40,241 bases of DNA from Halochromatium salexigens (GCF_016653295.1 NZ_NHSF01000048.1:1-40241), one strand, 5' to 3'. Numbered from the stretch's first letter, positions 13,569 to 21,978 are shown. Notes: generated from the letters alone by a model not told the origin. Program-made: numbers and translations.

Positions 13569-14762
13569 TCATGGCAGTTTCTGGGTAAGGGCTTCCACCC
13601 GTTGCAGGCGTGCATCAAGTCGTTGGCGATGGTGGTTTGTTTCCAGACGCTGGTCTTCGTGCGCGGCCCAGGTTTGCTTGTCGATATAATGCGCCCGGGC
13701 AGCCTCGAGGTTGTCCCGTGCCTTGGCGATCGTTTTAGAGCCCGTTTTGATGCTCGGCTTCGTGCCTGTTTGCGGGTCTGTTTTCTCGCTCAGGCCGTTA
13801 GCGTTGGCTGCTGGATTGGCCGTGACCTCGGGGTGGGGTGTCGCCGTTGACCAATCTGGGTCGAGCGCCGGCAAACCGAGCGCCTGCCGCGCGCGCGCCA
13901 GATGCAGATCACCACGCATCAGCGGATTATCACCAATGCCGGGGTAGTTGAGCCAGGTCTCGACGCTGAGCCAGTCGCCCTCGCGCAGCAGCACTTGCAT
14001 CGCGTCGCGCGCGAACTCGGCCTGATGGCCATCGATCTCCTCGAGCCAGCGCAGCAGACGGCGGGCCGTGGCCGCTGCGCCACCCCGGGCGCCGGCTGGC
14101 TCGGCGATGCCGGCGCGATAGCAGAGCAGGCGCGCCTGCTCGGCACGCAGCCGATCGCCTTCGACCAGCTTGGGCGTGGCATGGATCTGCGCGCACCAAT
14201 CGCTCAGCGCCTTGGCGTCACCGAGCATGAAGCTCGCCTCGGCAAGCTTGATCTGATAGGAGGCAAGGGTGAAGCGCGGCGAGCCGGTATCGCCGTGCTG
14301 ATGCTCATAGGCCGCGCGATAGTGGTGCTGAGCCGCTGGCCAGTCGCCACGGCGGGCCGCGAGATCGCCTTCGCTGAGGTCGAGCATGTGGCGCGAGCGC
14401 TGCTGGTCATGGCGCGCTAAGTGGGTGTGCCCTTGCGCGATCAGCGCCCTGGCCTCGGCCAGCGGACGCTCGAGGATGGCGATGTTCAGCAGTGTCGAGA
14501 GGGCATTGAAGACATCACCGGGATCGGCTGGCGGCTCGGCCGCGGCCGCGCGGCTGAGCGCCGCCACCGCTGGTTCGGTTTCCTTGCGCTGCCAGTGGCT
14601 CTCGCCCAGCCACACCTGCATCAAGGTCTGGGTCGCCACATCATGGTTGGCCTCGGCGAGTTGCAGGCCCTCGGTCGCCAGGCGGATGCAGTCGGTATAG
14701 TGGCGGGCGCGATAGGCGTCGCTGAAACGCCGTCTGATTTGATGCAGCTTAGTCTCACTCAT
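13569..14762 (-). CDS. TPR-like helical repeat protein
   Basis: A 397-aa soluble, alanine-rich, all-helical protein. Repeated segments such as RRFSDAYRARHYTDCIRLAT, ALSTLLNIAILERPLAEARA and GDWPAAQHHYRAAYEHQ have the spacing and small/aromatic pattern of tetratricopeptide repeats, suggesting a scaffold. The C-terminal third loses the repeats: a low-complexity Thr/Lys/Gly stretch (KTDPQTGTKPSIKTGSKT) precedes a charged helix rich in Glu/Arg (about residues 340-397). No signal peptide is visible. I chose ATG 14762 (MSETKLHQ) because AAGAG lies about six bases upstream; an in-frame start at 14807 would add 15 unsupported residues. It is divergent from the antiporter operon, 132 bases away. No specific function can be named. 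Confidence 0.7.
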   Translation of the reverse strand: MSETKLHQIRRRFSDAYRARHYTDCIRLATEGLQLAEANHDVATQTLMQVWLGESHWQRKETEPAVAALSRAAAAEPPADPGDVFNALSTLLNIAILERPLAEARALIAQGHTHLARHDQQRSRHMLDLSEGDLAARRGDWPAAQHHYRAAYEHQHGDTGSPRFTLASYQIKLAEASFMLGDAKALSDWCAQIHATPKLVEGDRLRAEQARLLCYRAGIAEPAGARGGAAATARRLLRWLEEIDGHQAEFARDAMQVLLREGDWLSVETWLNYPGIGDNPLMRGDLHLARARQALGLPALDPDWSTATPHPEVTANPAANANGLSEKTDPQTGTKPSIKTGSKTIAKARDNLEAARAHYIDKQTWAAHEDQRLETNHHRQRLDARLQRVEALTQKLP

Positions 14763-14786
14763 CGTAGCTCTTAGCGTTCTGGGTTT

Positions 14787-14802
14787 CGGTAATGCTATAC
14801 CG
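14787..14802. promoter_or_regulatory. Dyad with extended -10-like motif upstream of the antiporter operon
   Basis: In the 132-base divergent gap, CGGTA (14787-14791) and TACCG (14798-14802) form an inverted repeat. It overlaps TGCTATACC (14793-14801), which resembles an extended -10 box reading toward mrpE. No convincing -35 is present. It could be an operator over a promoter for either gene. This is an inference from a short motif. Confidence 0.25.
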
Positions 14803-14894
14803 CCCATGCCGGCGCTGTCGTCTCGCGCAGTTCCGCTACGGGCGCATCTGTGAGACCCTTTTAAGGTTCTCCCATGGTGTAGTCAGGGGTTTCG

Positions 14895-15404
14895 ATGCCT
14901 TTTCCTGCGGGAGCATTCGCTGCGGCGCTCACCTGGCGATTGCTGGTCTTTACCTTGCTGTGGTGGCTGCTGACCACCGGACAGCAGGCCGCGCTGCTGT
15001 TCGGTGCGCCCTTCGTCATTATCGCCGCGTTGCTCAGTACCCTGGCGCGATTCCGCGCGCGCGCAGGTGAGGGACCATTACAGCCTGTCGCGCCCTTGGC
15101 CCTGCTGCGCCTGATCGGCTTCTTTCTCTGGCATTCGTTGCTCGGTGGGGTCGATGTGGCCCTGCGTGCCTTCCGCTGGCGATTGCCGCTGTCGCCGGAT
15201 CTGATCGACTATCCGCTGCGTCTGCCACCGGGCCCGGCGACCGTTCTAATGTCCGGCTTAGTGAGTCTGATGCCAGGCACCCTGGCGGTGATCTGCGCGG
15301 GCCGCTTGCGGGTGCATGTGCTCGACCGGCGCGGCCATTGGCATCAGGATCTCGAGCGGTTAGAGCGGTGTGTTGGCGCGGTCTACCGCATTCCCGGTTT
15401 TTGA
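14895..15404 (+). CDS. mrpE: Mrp-type cation/H+ antiporter subunit E
   Basis: A 169-aa membrane protein with two or three N-terminal hydrophobic segments (about residues 14-47 and 65-85) and a C-terminal soluble part. LVSLMPGTLAV followed by RLRVHVLDRRG is the hallmark of MnhE/MrpE, equivalent to archaeal MbhA. MrpE is a structural subunit of multisubunit Na+(K+)/H+ antiporters in the inner membrane. AGGGG about six bases before ATG 14895 supports the start. It is the first gene of a tightly packed operon running to 21911. Confidence 0.88.
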   Translation: MPFPAGAFAAALTWRLLVFTLLWWLLTTGQQAALLFGAPFVIIAALLSTLARFRARAGEGPLQPVAPLALLRLIGFFLWHSLLGGVDVALRAFRWRLPLSPDLIDYPLRLPPGPATVLMSGLVSLMPGTLAVICAGRLRVHVLDRRGHWHQDLERLERCVGAVYRIPGF

Positions 15405-15420
15405 CTTCAGGAAGCGTTCG

Positions 15421-15744
15421 ATGCAGACCCTGTATTTCGCCTTGATCCTGTTTCTGCTGCTGACGCTGGTGGCGGGACTGTGGCGCATCCGCCGCGGGCC
15501 GACTGCGGCGGATCGCATGCTGGCGGCGCAGCTGTTCGGCACGACCGCGACCGCCATCCTACTGTTGTTGGCCGAGGTATCCGCAGTGCCATCACTGCGT
15601 GATGTGGCGTTGGTGTTGGCGTTGCTGGCGGCGATCACGGTGACGGCCTTCACGCGCCGGGCACGCATTGCGGCATCCGCGCAGACGGGGCCAGTGGATC
15701 AGGGGCGCGCGGCCGAGGTGGCGGAGGACGGGCATGCTCATTAG
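15421..15744 (+). CDS. mrpF: Mrp-type antiporter subunit F
   Basis: A 107-aa protein with three membrane segments (about residues 4-20, 35-52, 59-76). It shows RRGPTAADRMLAAQLFGT, the conserved loop of MnhF/MrpF (archaeal MbhB). I placed the start at ATG 15421, whose product MQTLYFALILF matches the family N-terminus. The open frame extends 17 codons back, into the end of mrpE. It overlaps mrpG by 11 bases, indicating translational coupling. The C-terminal 25 residues are hydrophilic and not conserved. Confidence 0.88.
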   Translation: MQTLYFALILFLLLTLVAGLWRIRRGPTAADRMLAAQLFGTTATAILLLLAEVSAVPSLRDVALVLALLAAITVTAFTRRARIAASAQTGPVDQGRAAEVAEDGHAH

Positions 15745-16027
15745 TCTCTCGGCATTCTTCCTCGTTGCTGGCGCCGTCTTCTTCCTGGCCGGAACCTTGG
15801 GGCTGTTGCGCTTTCCGGATGTCTACACGCGCCTGCATGCGTTGACCAAGGCCGACAATCTCGGCCTGGGGCTGATGGTGCTGGGGCTGATGCTGCAGGC
15901 CGAATCCCTGGCCGCGGCCGGCAAGCTGCTGTTCATCTGGCTGCTGTTGCTGGCCGCCTCGGCGACGGCTGGTCAACTGGTCGCGAGCTGGGCACAAGGC
16001 AAGGGGATCGCGCCGTGGCGTCGCTGA
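15734..16027 (+). CDS. mrpG: Mrp-type antiporter subunit G
   Basis: A 97-aa, three-helix membrane protein. RFPDVYTRLHALTKADNLGLGLM (residues about 27-49) contains the diagnostic PD-x-Y-x-R-x-H-A-x-TK pattern of MnhG/MrpG (archaeal MbhC). The start ATG 15734 lies inside the last codons of mrpF, and the end overlaps the next gene's GTG start by 13 bases. Such overlaps on both sides point to one polycistronic message with coupled translation. Confidence 0.9.
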   Translation: MLISLSAFFLVAGAVFFLAGTLGLLRFPDVYTRLHALTKADNLGLGLMVLGLMLQAESLAAAGKLLFIWLLLLAASATAGQLVASWAQGKGIAPWRR

Positions 16028-17049
16028 ACCTGCTGCCGCTGGCGATCGATCTGGTGCTGGCGCTCACCCTGCTGTGGCTGGCCTGGCGCGCGCTCAGCAG
16101 CCCGGATCTGTTTCGCGCCGTGGTGCTGTTCATCGCCCTCGGGCTGGTGTTGGGGCTGGTCTGGGTGCGGCTGGATGCGGTCGATATCGCACTCGCCGAG
16201 ATCGCGCTCGGTGCTGGTGTCACCGGTGCATTGCTGCTCGCGGCGCTGGCCAAGTTGCAGTCCGCCGAGGCTGAAACCGCCGATGCCTCGACTGAGCAAG
16301 AGGGCGATTGGCAAGGCTGCTCGCAGGCGCTTGCCGAGCCCGATGCCAAGTCCAAGCCGACGCTGACGGCCAGCGCCACGATGGATGCGACAGGCAGCGC
16401 AATGCCGATCGCCCTGCGGATCCTGCTCGCCCTGCTGCTGCTCGTGCCCTTGGCCGGGCTCGGCTGGGTGGTCTGGCAGCTGTGGCTGCCGGCGCCGGGG
16501 CTCACTGATCTGGTCGCGGCGCGGCTCGAGGCGTCTGGCGTCGCCCATCCGGTCACCGCCGTGCTGCTCAACTTTCGCGGCTACGACACCCTGCTCGAGC
16601 TGGCGGTGCTGCTGCTGGCGCTGCTCGGGGTCTGGTCGTTGTCGAGCGCGCCGCATCTGGGCGATGAGGAGCAGGAGCCGGCGTTGGCGGCGCTCAGTCG
16701 GCTGCTGGCACCGCTGATGATCCTGGTCGCCGCCTATCTGGTCTGGGTCGGCGCGCATGCGCCCGGGGGGGCGTTTCAGGCCGGCTCGGTGCTGGGGGCT
16801 GCTGGCGTGTTGCTGCGTCTGAGCGGTTGGCGGGTGCCACCGCGCGCGACCGGCTGGCCGTTGCGGCTGGTGCTGGTGCTCGGCGTGGTGGTGTTCGCCT
16901 GCATGGGGCTGGTCGTCATGGCCTTCGGCCAGCCGCTGCTCGGTTATCCGCCGGGCTGGGCGAAGCCGGCACTCCTGGCCATCGAGCTGGCGGCGACGCT
17001 GTCGATCGGTGCCATCCTGGCGGCGTTGTTCATCGGTGGGCGGCCATGA
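16015..17049 (+). CDS. mrpB: Fused MbhD/MbhE/MrpB-like antiporter subunit
   Basis: 344 aa with three parts. Residues 1-85 are a DUF4040/MbhD-like triple helix (DLFRAVVLFIALGLVLGLVWV, then DIALAEIALGAGVTGALL). A hydrophilic linker (about 86-125, Ala/Glu/Asp/Thr-rich) follows. Residues about 130-209 are MbhE-like with NFRGYDTLLELAVLLLALLGV. Residues about 225-344 are MnhB-like with LLAPLMILVAAYL and HAPGGAFQAGSVLGAAGVLL. The first two parts correspond to the C-terminal domain of canonical MrpA, so this gene joins the MrpA tail to MrpB. The GTG start at 16015 overlaps mrpG; the stop overlaps the mrpC ATG by four bases. It probably forms part of the ion path next to the antiporter-like subunits. 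Confidence 0.82.
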   Translation: MASLNLLPLAIDLVLALTLLWLAWRALSSPDLFRAVVLFIALGLVLGLVWVRLDAVDIALAEIALGAGVTGALLLAALAKLQSAEAETADASTEQEGDWQGCSQALAEPDAKSKPTLTASATMDATGSAMPIALRILLALLLLVPLAGLGWVVWQLWLPAPGLTDLVAARLEASGVAHPVTAVLLNFRGYDTLLELAVLLLALLGVWSLSSAPHLGDEEQEPALAALSRLLAPLMILVAAYLVWVGAHAPGGAFQAGSVLGAAGVLLRLSGWRVPPRATGWPLRLVLVLGVVVFACMGLVVMAFGQPLLGYPPGWAKPALLAIELAATLSIGAILAALFIGGRP

Positions 17050-17357
17050 CCTCGGTGTTGGTGTTTGCCTTGGCCGGGGTCGGGCTGATCGTGCTCGGGT
17101 TCTATGCGCTGCTGGTGCAGCGGCATCTGCTGCGCAAGGTGCTGGCCTTTAACGTCATCAGTAGCGGCATCTTCCTGCTCCTGGCCGGGTTGGCGCGACG
17201 CGCGCCCGGCGCCGAGCCGGACCCGGTGCCGCAGGCGATGGTGTTGACCGGGATCGTGGTGGCGGTGGCGGCGACCGCGCTGGCGCTGGCGATGATCCAG
17301 GCGCTGCGCGCGGCGACGGGCCGCACCTGGCTCGGCGACGACGGCGACGAGGAGTAG
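17046..17357 (+). CDS. mrpC: Mrp-type antiporter subunit C (NuoK-like)
   Basis: A 103-aa, three-helix protein homologous to NuoK of complex I and archaeal MbhG. HLLRKVLAFNVISSGIFLLL carries the family's middle helix, and DPVPQAMVLTGIVVAVAATALALAM is the conserved third-helix motif (DP-x-x-QALVLTAIVI-type). The start ATG 17046 overlaps the previous stop in an ATGA junction. A 74-base gap with a short direct repeat separates it from the next gene, the longest gap within the operon. Confidence 0.9.
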   Translation: MTSVLVFALAGVGLIVLGFYALLVQRHLLRKVLAFNVISSGIFLLLAGLARRAPGAEPDPVPQAMVLTGIVVAVAATALALAMIQALRAATGRTWLGDDGDEE

Positions 17358-17360
17358 CGC

Positions 17361-17413
17361 GATGCCGATGCTTTGGCGAGCGCGAGTACGAGCAGGAGCT
17401 TGATGCCGATGCT
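17361..17413 (+). repeat. Imperfect 41-bp direct repeat between mrpC and the next gene
   Basis: GATGCCGATGCT occurs at 17361 and again at 17402, 41 bases apart, with related GGCGAG...CGAG sequence after each copy. A third weaker copy (ATGCCCATGCC) forms the start of the following gene at 17432. It looks as if the ribosome-binding and start region was duplicated. The upstream ATGs are out of frame with the gene. Confidence 0.55.
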
Positions 17414-17431
17414 CAGGCGAGGACGAGCGCA

Positions 17432-18961
17432 ATGCCCATGCCGTTGAGCGGCGCCGAATGGGCCGCCGCACTGGTGTTCGTGCCGCTGCTCGCGGCCTTG
17501 GCCTGCTTTCTTGTGCCCCGCGCGGCCAACTGGCTGGGGCTGCTGGCCGCGACGCTGATCCTGTTCGCGACCCTGGGCTTGGTGCGGGGCTTGCTCGGCG
17601 ACGGGCCGCTGCGGGTAGCGGTTGGCGCTTGGGCGGCGCCGCTCGGCATCGATCTGGTGGCGGATGGGCTGAGCGCGGTTTTGCTGTTGATGACGGCCCT
17701 GGTCGGGCTCGGCGTCAGCGCCTTCGCGCCGGCATACTTCGCCGAGCATTCCGAGCAGCGGCGTTGGTTTTGGCCACTTTGGCTGCTGCTGTGGACGGCG
17801 TTGAACGGGCTCTATCTGGCGGCGGATCTGTTCAATCTCTATGTGATGCTCGAGCTGCTCGGGCTGTCGGCGGCGGCGCTGACTGCGCTTAGCGGCAGTG
17901 CAACGGCGCTGAACGCGGCCATGCGTTATCTGTTCGTGAGTCTGCTCGGCTCGGCCGCCTATCTGCTCGGGGTTGCCTTGCTCTATCACGGGTATGGAAC
18001 CGTCGACATGGTCCTGCTCGGCGAGCGCCTCGAGGCCGGCGCCGTCGCCTCGGCCGCGTTGCTGGCGATGGTGGCGGGCTTGTTGTTGAAGACGGCTTTG
18101 TGGCCGTTCCACTTCTGGCTGGCGCCGGCGCACGGCAGTGCACCGGCGCCAGTGAGCGCCTTGCTCTCGGCGTTGGTGATCAAGGCCTCGTTTTATCTGC
18201 TGTTGCGCCTGTGGCTGGCGCTGTTCAGTGGGCTTGCTGGCCTGCTGCCGACGCTACTACCGGAGTTGCTGGGGCTGCTCGGCGCCGCCGCGATACTCTG
18301 GGGCTCGGTGCAGGCATTGCGCCAGCGCCGGCTGAAGCTGTTGATCGCCTATTCGACCGTTGCACAGGTCGGCTATCTGTTTTTGGCCTTTCCATTGACC
18401 GGTGTCCAGGCTGGGGAGATCGCCTGGCGCGCGGTGCTGTACTTGGCGCTGGCGCACGGCTTGGCTAAGGCCGCGATGTTCCTCAGTGCTGGCGGTTTGC
18501 TCCGATTTGCCGGTCATGACCGCATCGCCGATCTCGACCGCGCGGCACAGCGGCTGCCGTTGACGCTGACCGCCTTTGTGCTCGGTGGTGTCAGCATCAT
18601 GGGGCTGCCGCCGAGCGGTGGTTTCATCGGCAAGTGGCTCCTGCTCGAGGCCGCCTTTACCCAAGGCCGCTGGGGGCTGGCGCTGGTGGTGCTGGTGGGC
18701 GGGATCCTGGCTGCCGGCTATGTGTTCAAGGTGATCGGTTACGCCTTCACCGCGACCAAGATCGCCCAAGAAGGCGAGGCGGTGCCGCTCGCGATGCAAT
18801 GGAGCGCTTTGCTGCTGGCGTTCGGCGCCATCCTGCTCGGCTTCGCCGCGCCCTGGTTCTGGCCGTTGCTCGAGGTTGGCGCGCCCTTTGCTGCGCCCCT
18901 CGCGGAGATCGGCACCGAGGCTATCGCGGAAGTCGGAGCGGTGTCAGAGGCAGCGCCATGA
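17432..18961 (+). CDS. mrpD: MrpD-like proton/cation antiporter subunit
   Basis: A 509-aa, roughly 14-helix protein of the NuoL/M/N-MrpA/D family. The proton-path charges are present: Glu141 in LYVMLELLGLSAAAL (TM5), Lys220 in LLLKTALWPFHFWL (TM7), Lys251 in ALVIKASFY (TM8), and His342 with Lys346 in AHGLAKAAMF. The segment APAHGSAPAPVSALLSALVIK is of MrpD type rather than MrpA type. Residues 392-401 hold the usual LPPSGGFIGK. AGGA about nine bases before ATG 17432 supports the start (ATG 17438 is possible). The stop overlaps the next ATG by four bases. Confidence 0.88.
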   Translation: MPMPLSGAEWAAALVFVPLLAALACFLVPRAANWLGLLAATLILFATLGLVRGLLGDGPLRVAVGAWAAPLGIDLVADGLSAVLLLMTALVGLGVSAFAPAYFAEHSEQRRWFWPLWLLLWTALNGLYLAADLFNLYVMLELLGLSAAALTALSGSATALNAAMRYLFVSLLGSAAYLLGVALLYHGYGTVDMVLLGERLEAGAVASAALLAMVAGLLLKTALWPFHFWLAPAHGSAPAPVSALLSALVIKASFYLLLRLWLALFSGLAGLLPTLLPELLGLLGAAAILWGSVQALRQRRLKLLIAYSTVAQVGYLFLAFPLTGVQAGEIAWRAVLYLALAHGLAKAAMFLSAGGLLRFAGHDRIADLDRAAQRLPLTLTAFVLGGVSIMGLPPSGGFIGKWLLLEAAFTQGRWGLALVVLVGGILAAGYVFKVIGYAFTATKIAQEGEAVPLAMQWSALLLAFGAILLGFAAPWFWPLLEVGAPFAAPLAEIGTEAIAEVGAVSEAAP

Positions 18962-20481
18962 CGCCGACCATTGAGGCCACGATGCCAGCGAATGCCTGGC
19001 TGCCGCTGCTGGTATTGGCCAGCTCGCTGTTGCCCGGCCTGGTGATCTTTTTCCTCGCCGAGCGACGCTATTGGACCCGCACGCTGCTGAATCTGACCGG
19101 TGCCCTGATCAAGCTGGCGCTGGTTAGTGCGATGCTTTGGGGCGTCTTCCACCAACAGCAGTACGAGGCCAATCTGCCGCTGCTGCCGGGGCTGGATCTG
19201 GTGCTGCGAGTGCGGCCGCTGTCGCTGCTGTTCCTGGTGCTTTCGGCCGGACTCTGGCTGCTGACTACCCTCTATGCGATCGGCTATCTGGAAGATTCGC
19301 CGAATCGCAGCCGCTTCTTCGGCTTTTTCAGCCTCTGCGTGACGGCGACGGTCGGTGTGGCGATGGCCGGTAATCTGCTCACCTTCCTGCTCTTCTTCGA
19401 GCTGTTGACGCTCACGACCTATCCGCTGGTGGTGCACCGTGGTACCGAGGAGGCGCGGCGCGCCGGACAGGTCTATCTGGCCCATACCGTGATCGCCGGG
19501 GCACTGTTGCTGGCCGGTACCGTCTGGCTGTACACGCTGGTGGGTACCCTGACCTTCGCCACCCGTGGTTTCGTGGCCGATGCCGTTGATAGCCATCGTT
19601 GGTCGTTGGTGGCGATCTTTGTGCTGTTGATCATCGGTGTTGGGGTCAAGGCGGCGCTGGTGCCTCTGCACAGCTGGTTACCGCGCGCGATGGTGGCACC
19701 AGCGCCGGTGAGCGCCCTGTTGCATGCGGTGGCGGTGGTGAAGGCGGGTGCCTTCGGCATCGTACTCATCGTCTACGACGTCTTCGGCGTCGAGGTCGCG
19801 GCCGAGCTTGGGGTCACTGGCCCGCTCGCGCTGGTAGCTGCGTTCACCATCCTCTACGGCTCGACGCGCGCGCTATTCCAGGATGATCTCAAGCGTCGGT
19901 TGGCTTTCTCCACGGTCAGTCAGGTCTCTTATATCGTGCTCGGGGTCGCCATCGTTGGGCCCTTGGCGACGGTTGGCGGTCTGGTGCATCTGGTACATCA
20001 GGGAGTGATGAAGATCACTCTATTCTTCTGTGCCGGTAACCTCGCCGAGACCCTGGGCATCCACAAGGTCAGCGAGATGAATGGCGTCGGCCAGCGCATG
20101 CCCTGGACCATGGTCGCCTTCACCATTGGGGTGTTCGGTATGATCGGGCTGCCGCCGATGGCCGGCTTCATCAGCAAGTGGTACCTCGGCCTCGGCGGAC
20201 TCGAGGCCGGCGTGCATTGGCCGCTGTTCGTGCTCGCTGGCAGCAGCCTGTTGAACGCGGCTTATTTTCTGCCGATTCTGTATCGGGCCTGGTTCCGCGA
20301 GCCGCCCGCGGCCTGGCCAGAGGAGCGCGATTTCGGCGCCCAGGAAACCGCGTGGCTACTGCTGTTGCCGACGCTGATCACGGCTGCGCTCTCGCTGCTG
20401 ATGGGCCTGTTCGCGTCCATGCCCTTCACGCCCTTGGAATGGGCGCGGCTGATCGCCGAGCGCGAGTTCTATCGGCCATGA
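18958..20481 (+). CDS. NuoL/MrpA-N-like antiporter subunit
   Basis: A 507-aa member of the same family. Key residues are Glu148 in LLFFELLTL (TM5), Lys231 in GVGVKAALVPLHSWL, His238, and Lys262 in AVAVVKAGAFG; GLPPMAGFISKW also matches. The segment PRAMVAPAPVSALLHAVAVVKAG resembles NuoL and the N-terminal half of MrpA more than MrpD. It may therefore supply the MrpA antiporter domain that the fused gene at 16015 lacks. The start ATG 18958 sits in an ATGA overlap with the previous stop; the open frame upstream is only read-through. Product MTPTIEATM lacks a signal peptide, as usual for the family. Confidence 0.85.
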   Translation: MTPTIEATMPANAWLPLLVLASSLLPGLVIFFLAERRYWTRTLLNLTGALIKLALVSAMLWGVFHQQQYEANLPLLPGLDLVLRVRPLSLLFLVLSAGLWLLTTLYAIGYLEDSPNRSRFFGFFSLCVTATVGVAMAGNLLTFLLFFELLTLTTYPLVVHRGTEEARRAGQVYLAHTVIAGALLLAGTVWLYTLVGTLTFATRGFVADAVDSHRWSLVAIFVLLIIGVGVKAALVPLHSWLPRAMVAPAPVSALLHAVAVVKAGAFGIVLIVYDVFGVEVAAELGVTGPLALVAAFTILYGSTRALFQDDLKRRLAFSTVSQVSYIVLGVAIVGPLATVGGLVHLVHQGVMKITLFFCAGNLAETLGIHKVSEMNGVGQRMPWTMVAFTIGVFGMIGLPPMAGFISKWYLGLGGLEAGVHWPLFVLAGSSLLNAAYFLPILYRAWFREPPAAWPEERDFGAQETAWLLLLPTLITAALSLLMGLFASMPFTPLEWARLIAEREFYRP

Positions 20482-21911
20482 GCGCCGCCTCACTGCTGGC
20501 GACCCTCGGTCAGTGGGCGCCCTTGCTGGTCGTGGTCACGCCCTTGCTGCTGGCTGGCCTGCTGACGCTGCCGCGATTGGTCGGGAGGATTAGCGTGCTC
20601 GCGCCCTGGGCGGGACTGCCGGCGCTGCTGGCCGGCCTGGGAGCGCCGGAGACTGAACTGCTTCTGCCCGGCCTGATGCTCGGCAGCAGTCTGATGATCG
20701 ATGCCATTGGGCGACCGTTTCTGGTGCTGTTGGCGCTATTGTGGTTGGTCGCGGGCTGGTTGGCCGGCGAGCGTCTGCGGTGCCGTGGCCCGGCGCTGTT
20801 GTTCTTGTTGGCGATGAGCGGCAGCTTCGGGCTGGCGGTGGCTGGTAATCTGATGGTGTTTCTGCTCGCCTCGACGGTCGGCGCCTATGCGCTCTATGGA
20901 CTCGCCGCCAGACAGCCTGGGGCACGGGCCTTCTTGGTGTTGCTGGTGCTCAGCGATCTGCTGCTGTTCGAGCTGCTACTGCTGTTGGTGAAGGGCGGTA
21001 TAGGGCTGAGCCTGGCGACCGCGCCAAGCGCCGCCCTCGGCGGGAGCGCGATCTTGTTATTGCTCACGGTGCTCGGCTTTGGTGCCAAGGCAGCGGTGTT
21101 CGGTCTGCATGCCTGGCTACCGCGGATGCTTTCCGGTCCGGCGGCCGAGTTCGGCCAGATCCTGCCTGGTTTCGTGTTTGCGGCAGGATTACTCCCTTGG
21201 GTGCGCTTGTTGGCAACGGGGGAGCCGCCTGGCTCGGGTGCGATGATCCTGGCCTGGGTGGCATTGGCTGGCTTGGGACTCGCGGTTATGCTAGGGACGT
21301 TGCAGGGCTCGCGCCGGGCCTTGCTCGGATATTCGATCAGCGCACTCAGCGGGTTCTGGCTGGTGTTACTGAGCGTTGCGGGTGGTGATGAAGCGATGCC
21401 TCATGGGACGGTCGATGCTAGCGTGGCGACAATGGCGCTCGGTCAAGCCGGTCTCGCGTTGGCATCACTGCTAGCGCGGGGGGCGCCATCGCCTGCGCGT
21501 CAGTCCTGGCTGGACTGGTCGATCAATGGGTTTGCGGTGTTGTTGCTTGCCGATGCGTTAGTGGCCATGCTGGGCGCATTCTCGGTGGATGCGCGGATGC
21601 CGGTGGTGATCAGCGCGTATCTGTTGTTCGGGGTGCTCATTGGCCAATTGCTCTGGAATCGGCAGCAGGGCGATGGAGCCGCGCTTGCCTTCAGTCCACG
21701 GCTACCGCTGTTGCTTGTTCTTAGTGCCGCTCTCTGGGCTATCCTGATGGCCGATCCGCTGGCGGTTGCCTCTGTCGCGGCACTGGCATTGTTCATTTCA
21801 GCGGCGACCAGTCTGCTGCTAGCGCCGCTCTTGGCGCGGTTGCCACGCGTGCCGCCAGGCGATCTGTTGCTAACCGCCGTGCGGTTGCCGCGCTTGCTAG
21901 GAGGTCGCTGA
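20478..21911 (+). CDS. Degenerate third antiporter-like subunit
   Basis: A 477-aa polytopic protein that aligns with the preceding subunit around AGNLMVFLL and FGAKAAVFGLHAWLPRML, so it belongs to the proton-antiporter (NuoM/MrpD-like) family. The conserved TM5 glutamate is replaced (Thr133 in LLASTVGAYALY). The TM8 lysine is replaced by a hydrophobic residue in QILPGFVFAAGLL. The TM7 Lys204 and His211 are kept. It overlaps the previous stop by four bases and closes the operon, so it is cotranscribed and probably a complex member, but it may not pump by the standard charge relay. The second half is poorly conserved. Confidence 0.78.
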   Translation: MSAASLLATLGQWAPLLVVVTPLLLAGLLTLPRLVGRISVLAPWAGLPALLAGLGAPETELLLPGLMLGSSLMIDAIGRPFLVLLALLWLVAGWLAGERLRCRGPALLFLLAMSGSFGLAVAGNLMVFLLASTVGAYALYGLAARQPGARAFLVLLVLSDLLLFELLLLLVKGGIGLSLATAPSAALGGSAILLLLTVLGFGAKAAVFGLHAWLPRMLSGPAAEFGQILPGFVFAAGLLPWVRLLATGEPPGSGAMILAWVALAGLGLAVMLGTLQGSRRALLGYSISALSGFWLVLLSVAGGDEAMPHGTVDASVATMALGQAGLALASLLARGAPSPARQSWLDWSINGFAVLLLADALVAMLGAFSVDARMPVVISAYLLFGVLIGQLLWNRQQGDGAALAFSPRLPLLLVLSAALWAILMADPLAVASVAALALFISAATSLLLAPLLARLPRVPPGDLLLTAVRLPRLLGGR

Positions 21912-21978
21912 CCGCGGCCCTCCCTCTGATAGGATGGCGCTAAAGCGCTTGTTTAAGGTGCACCAAGCAGGATGACCT

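Noticed and set aside
14852-14871. Imperfect inverted repeat (GAGACC...GGTTCTC) upstream of mrpE
   Set aside because: One arm has a bulge and the stem is weak. It could be a leader hairpin, but nothing distinguishes it from chance.
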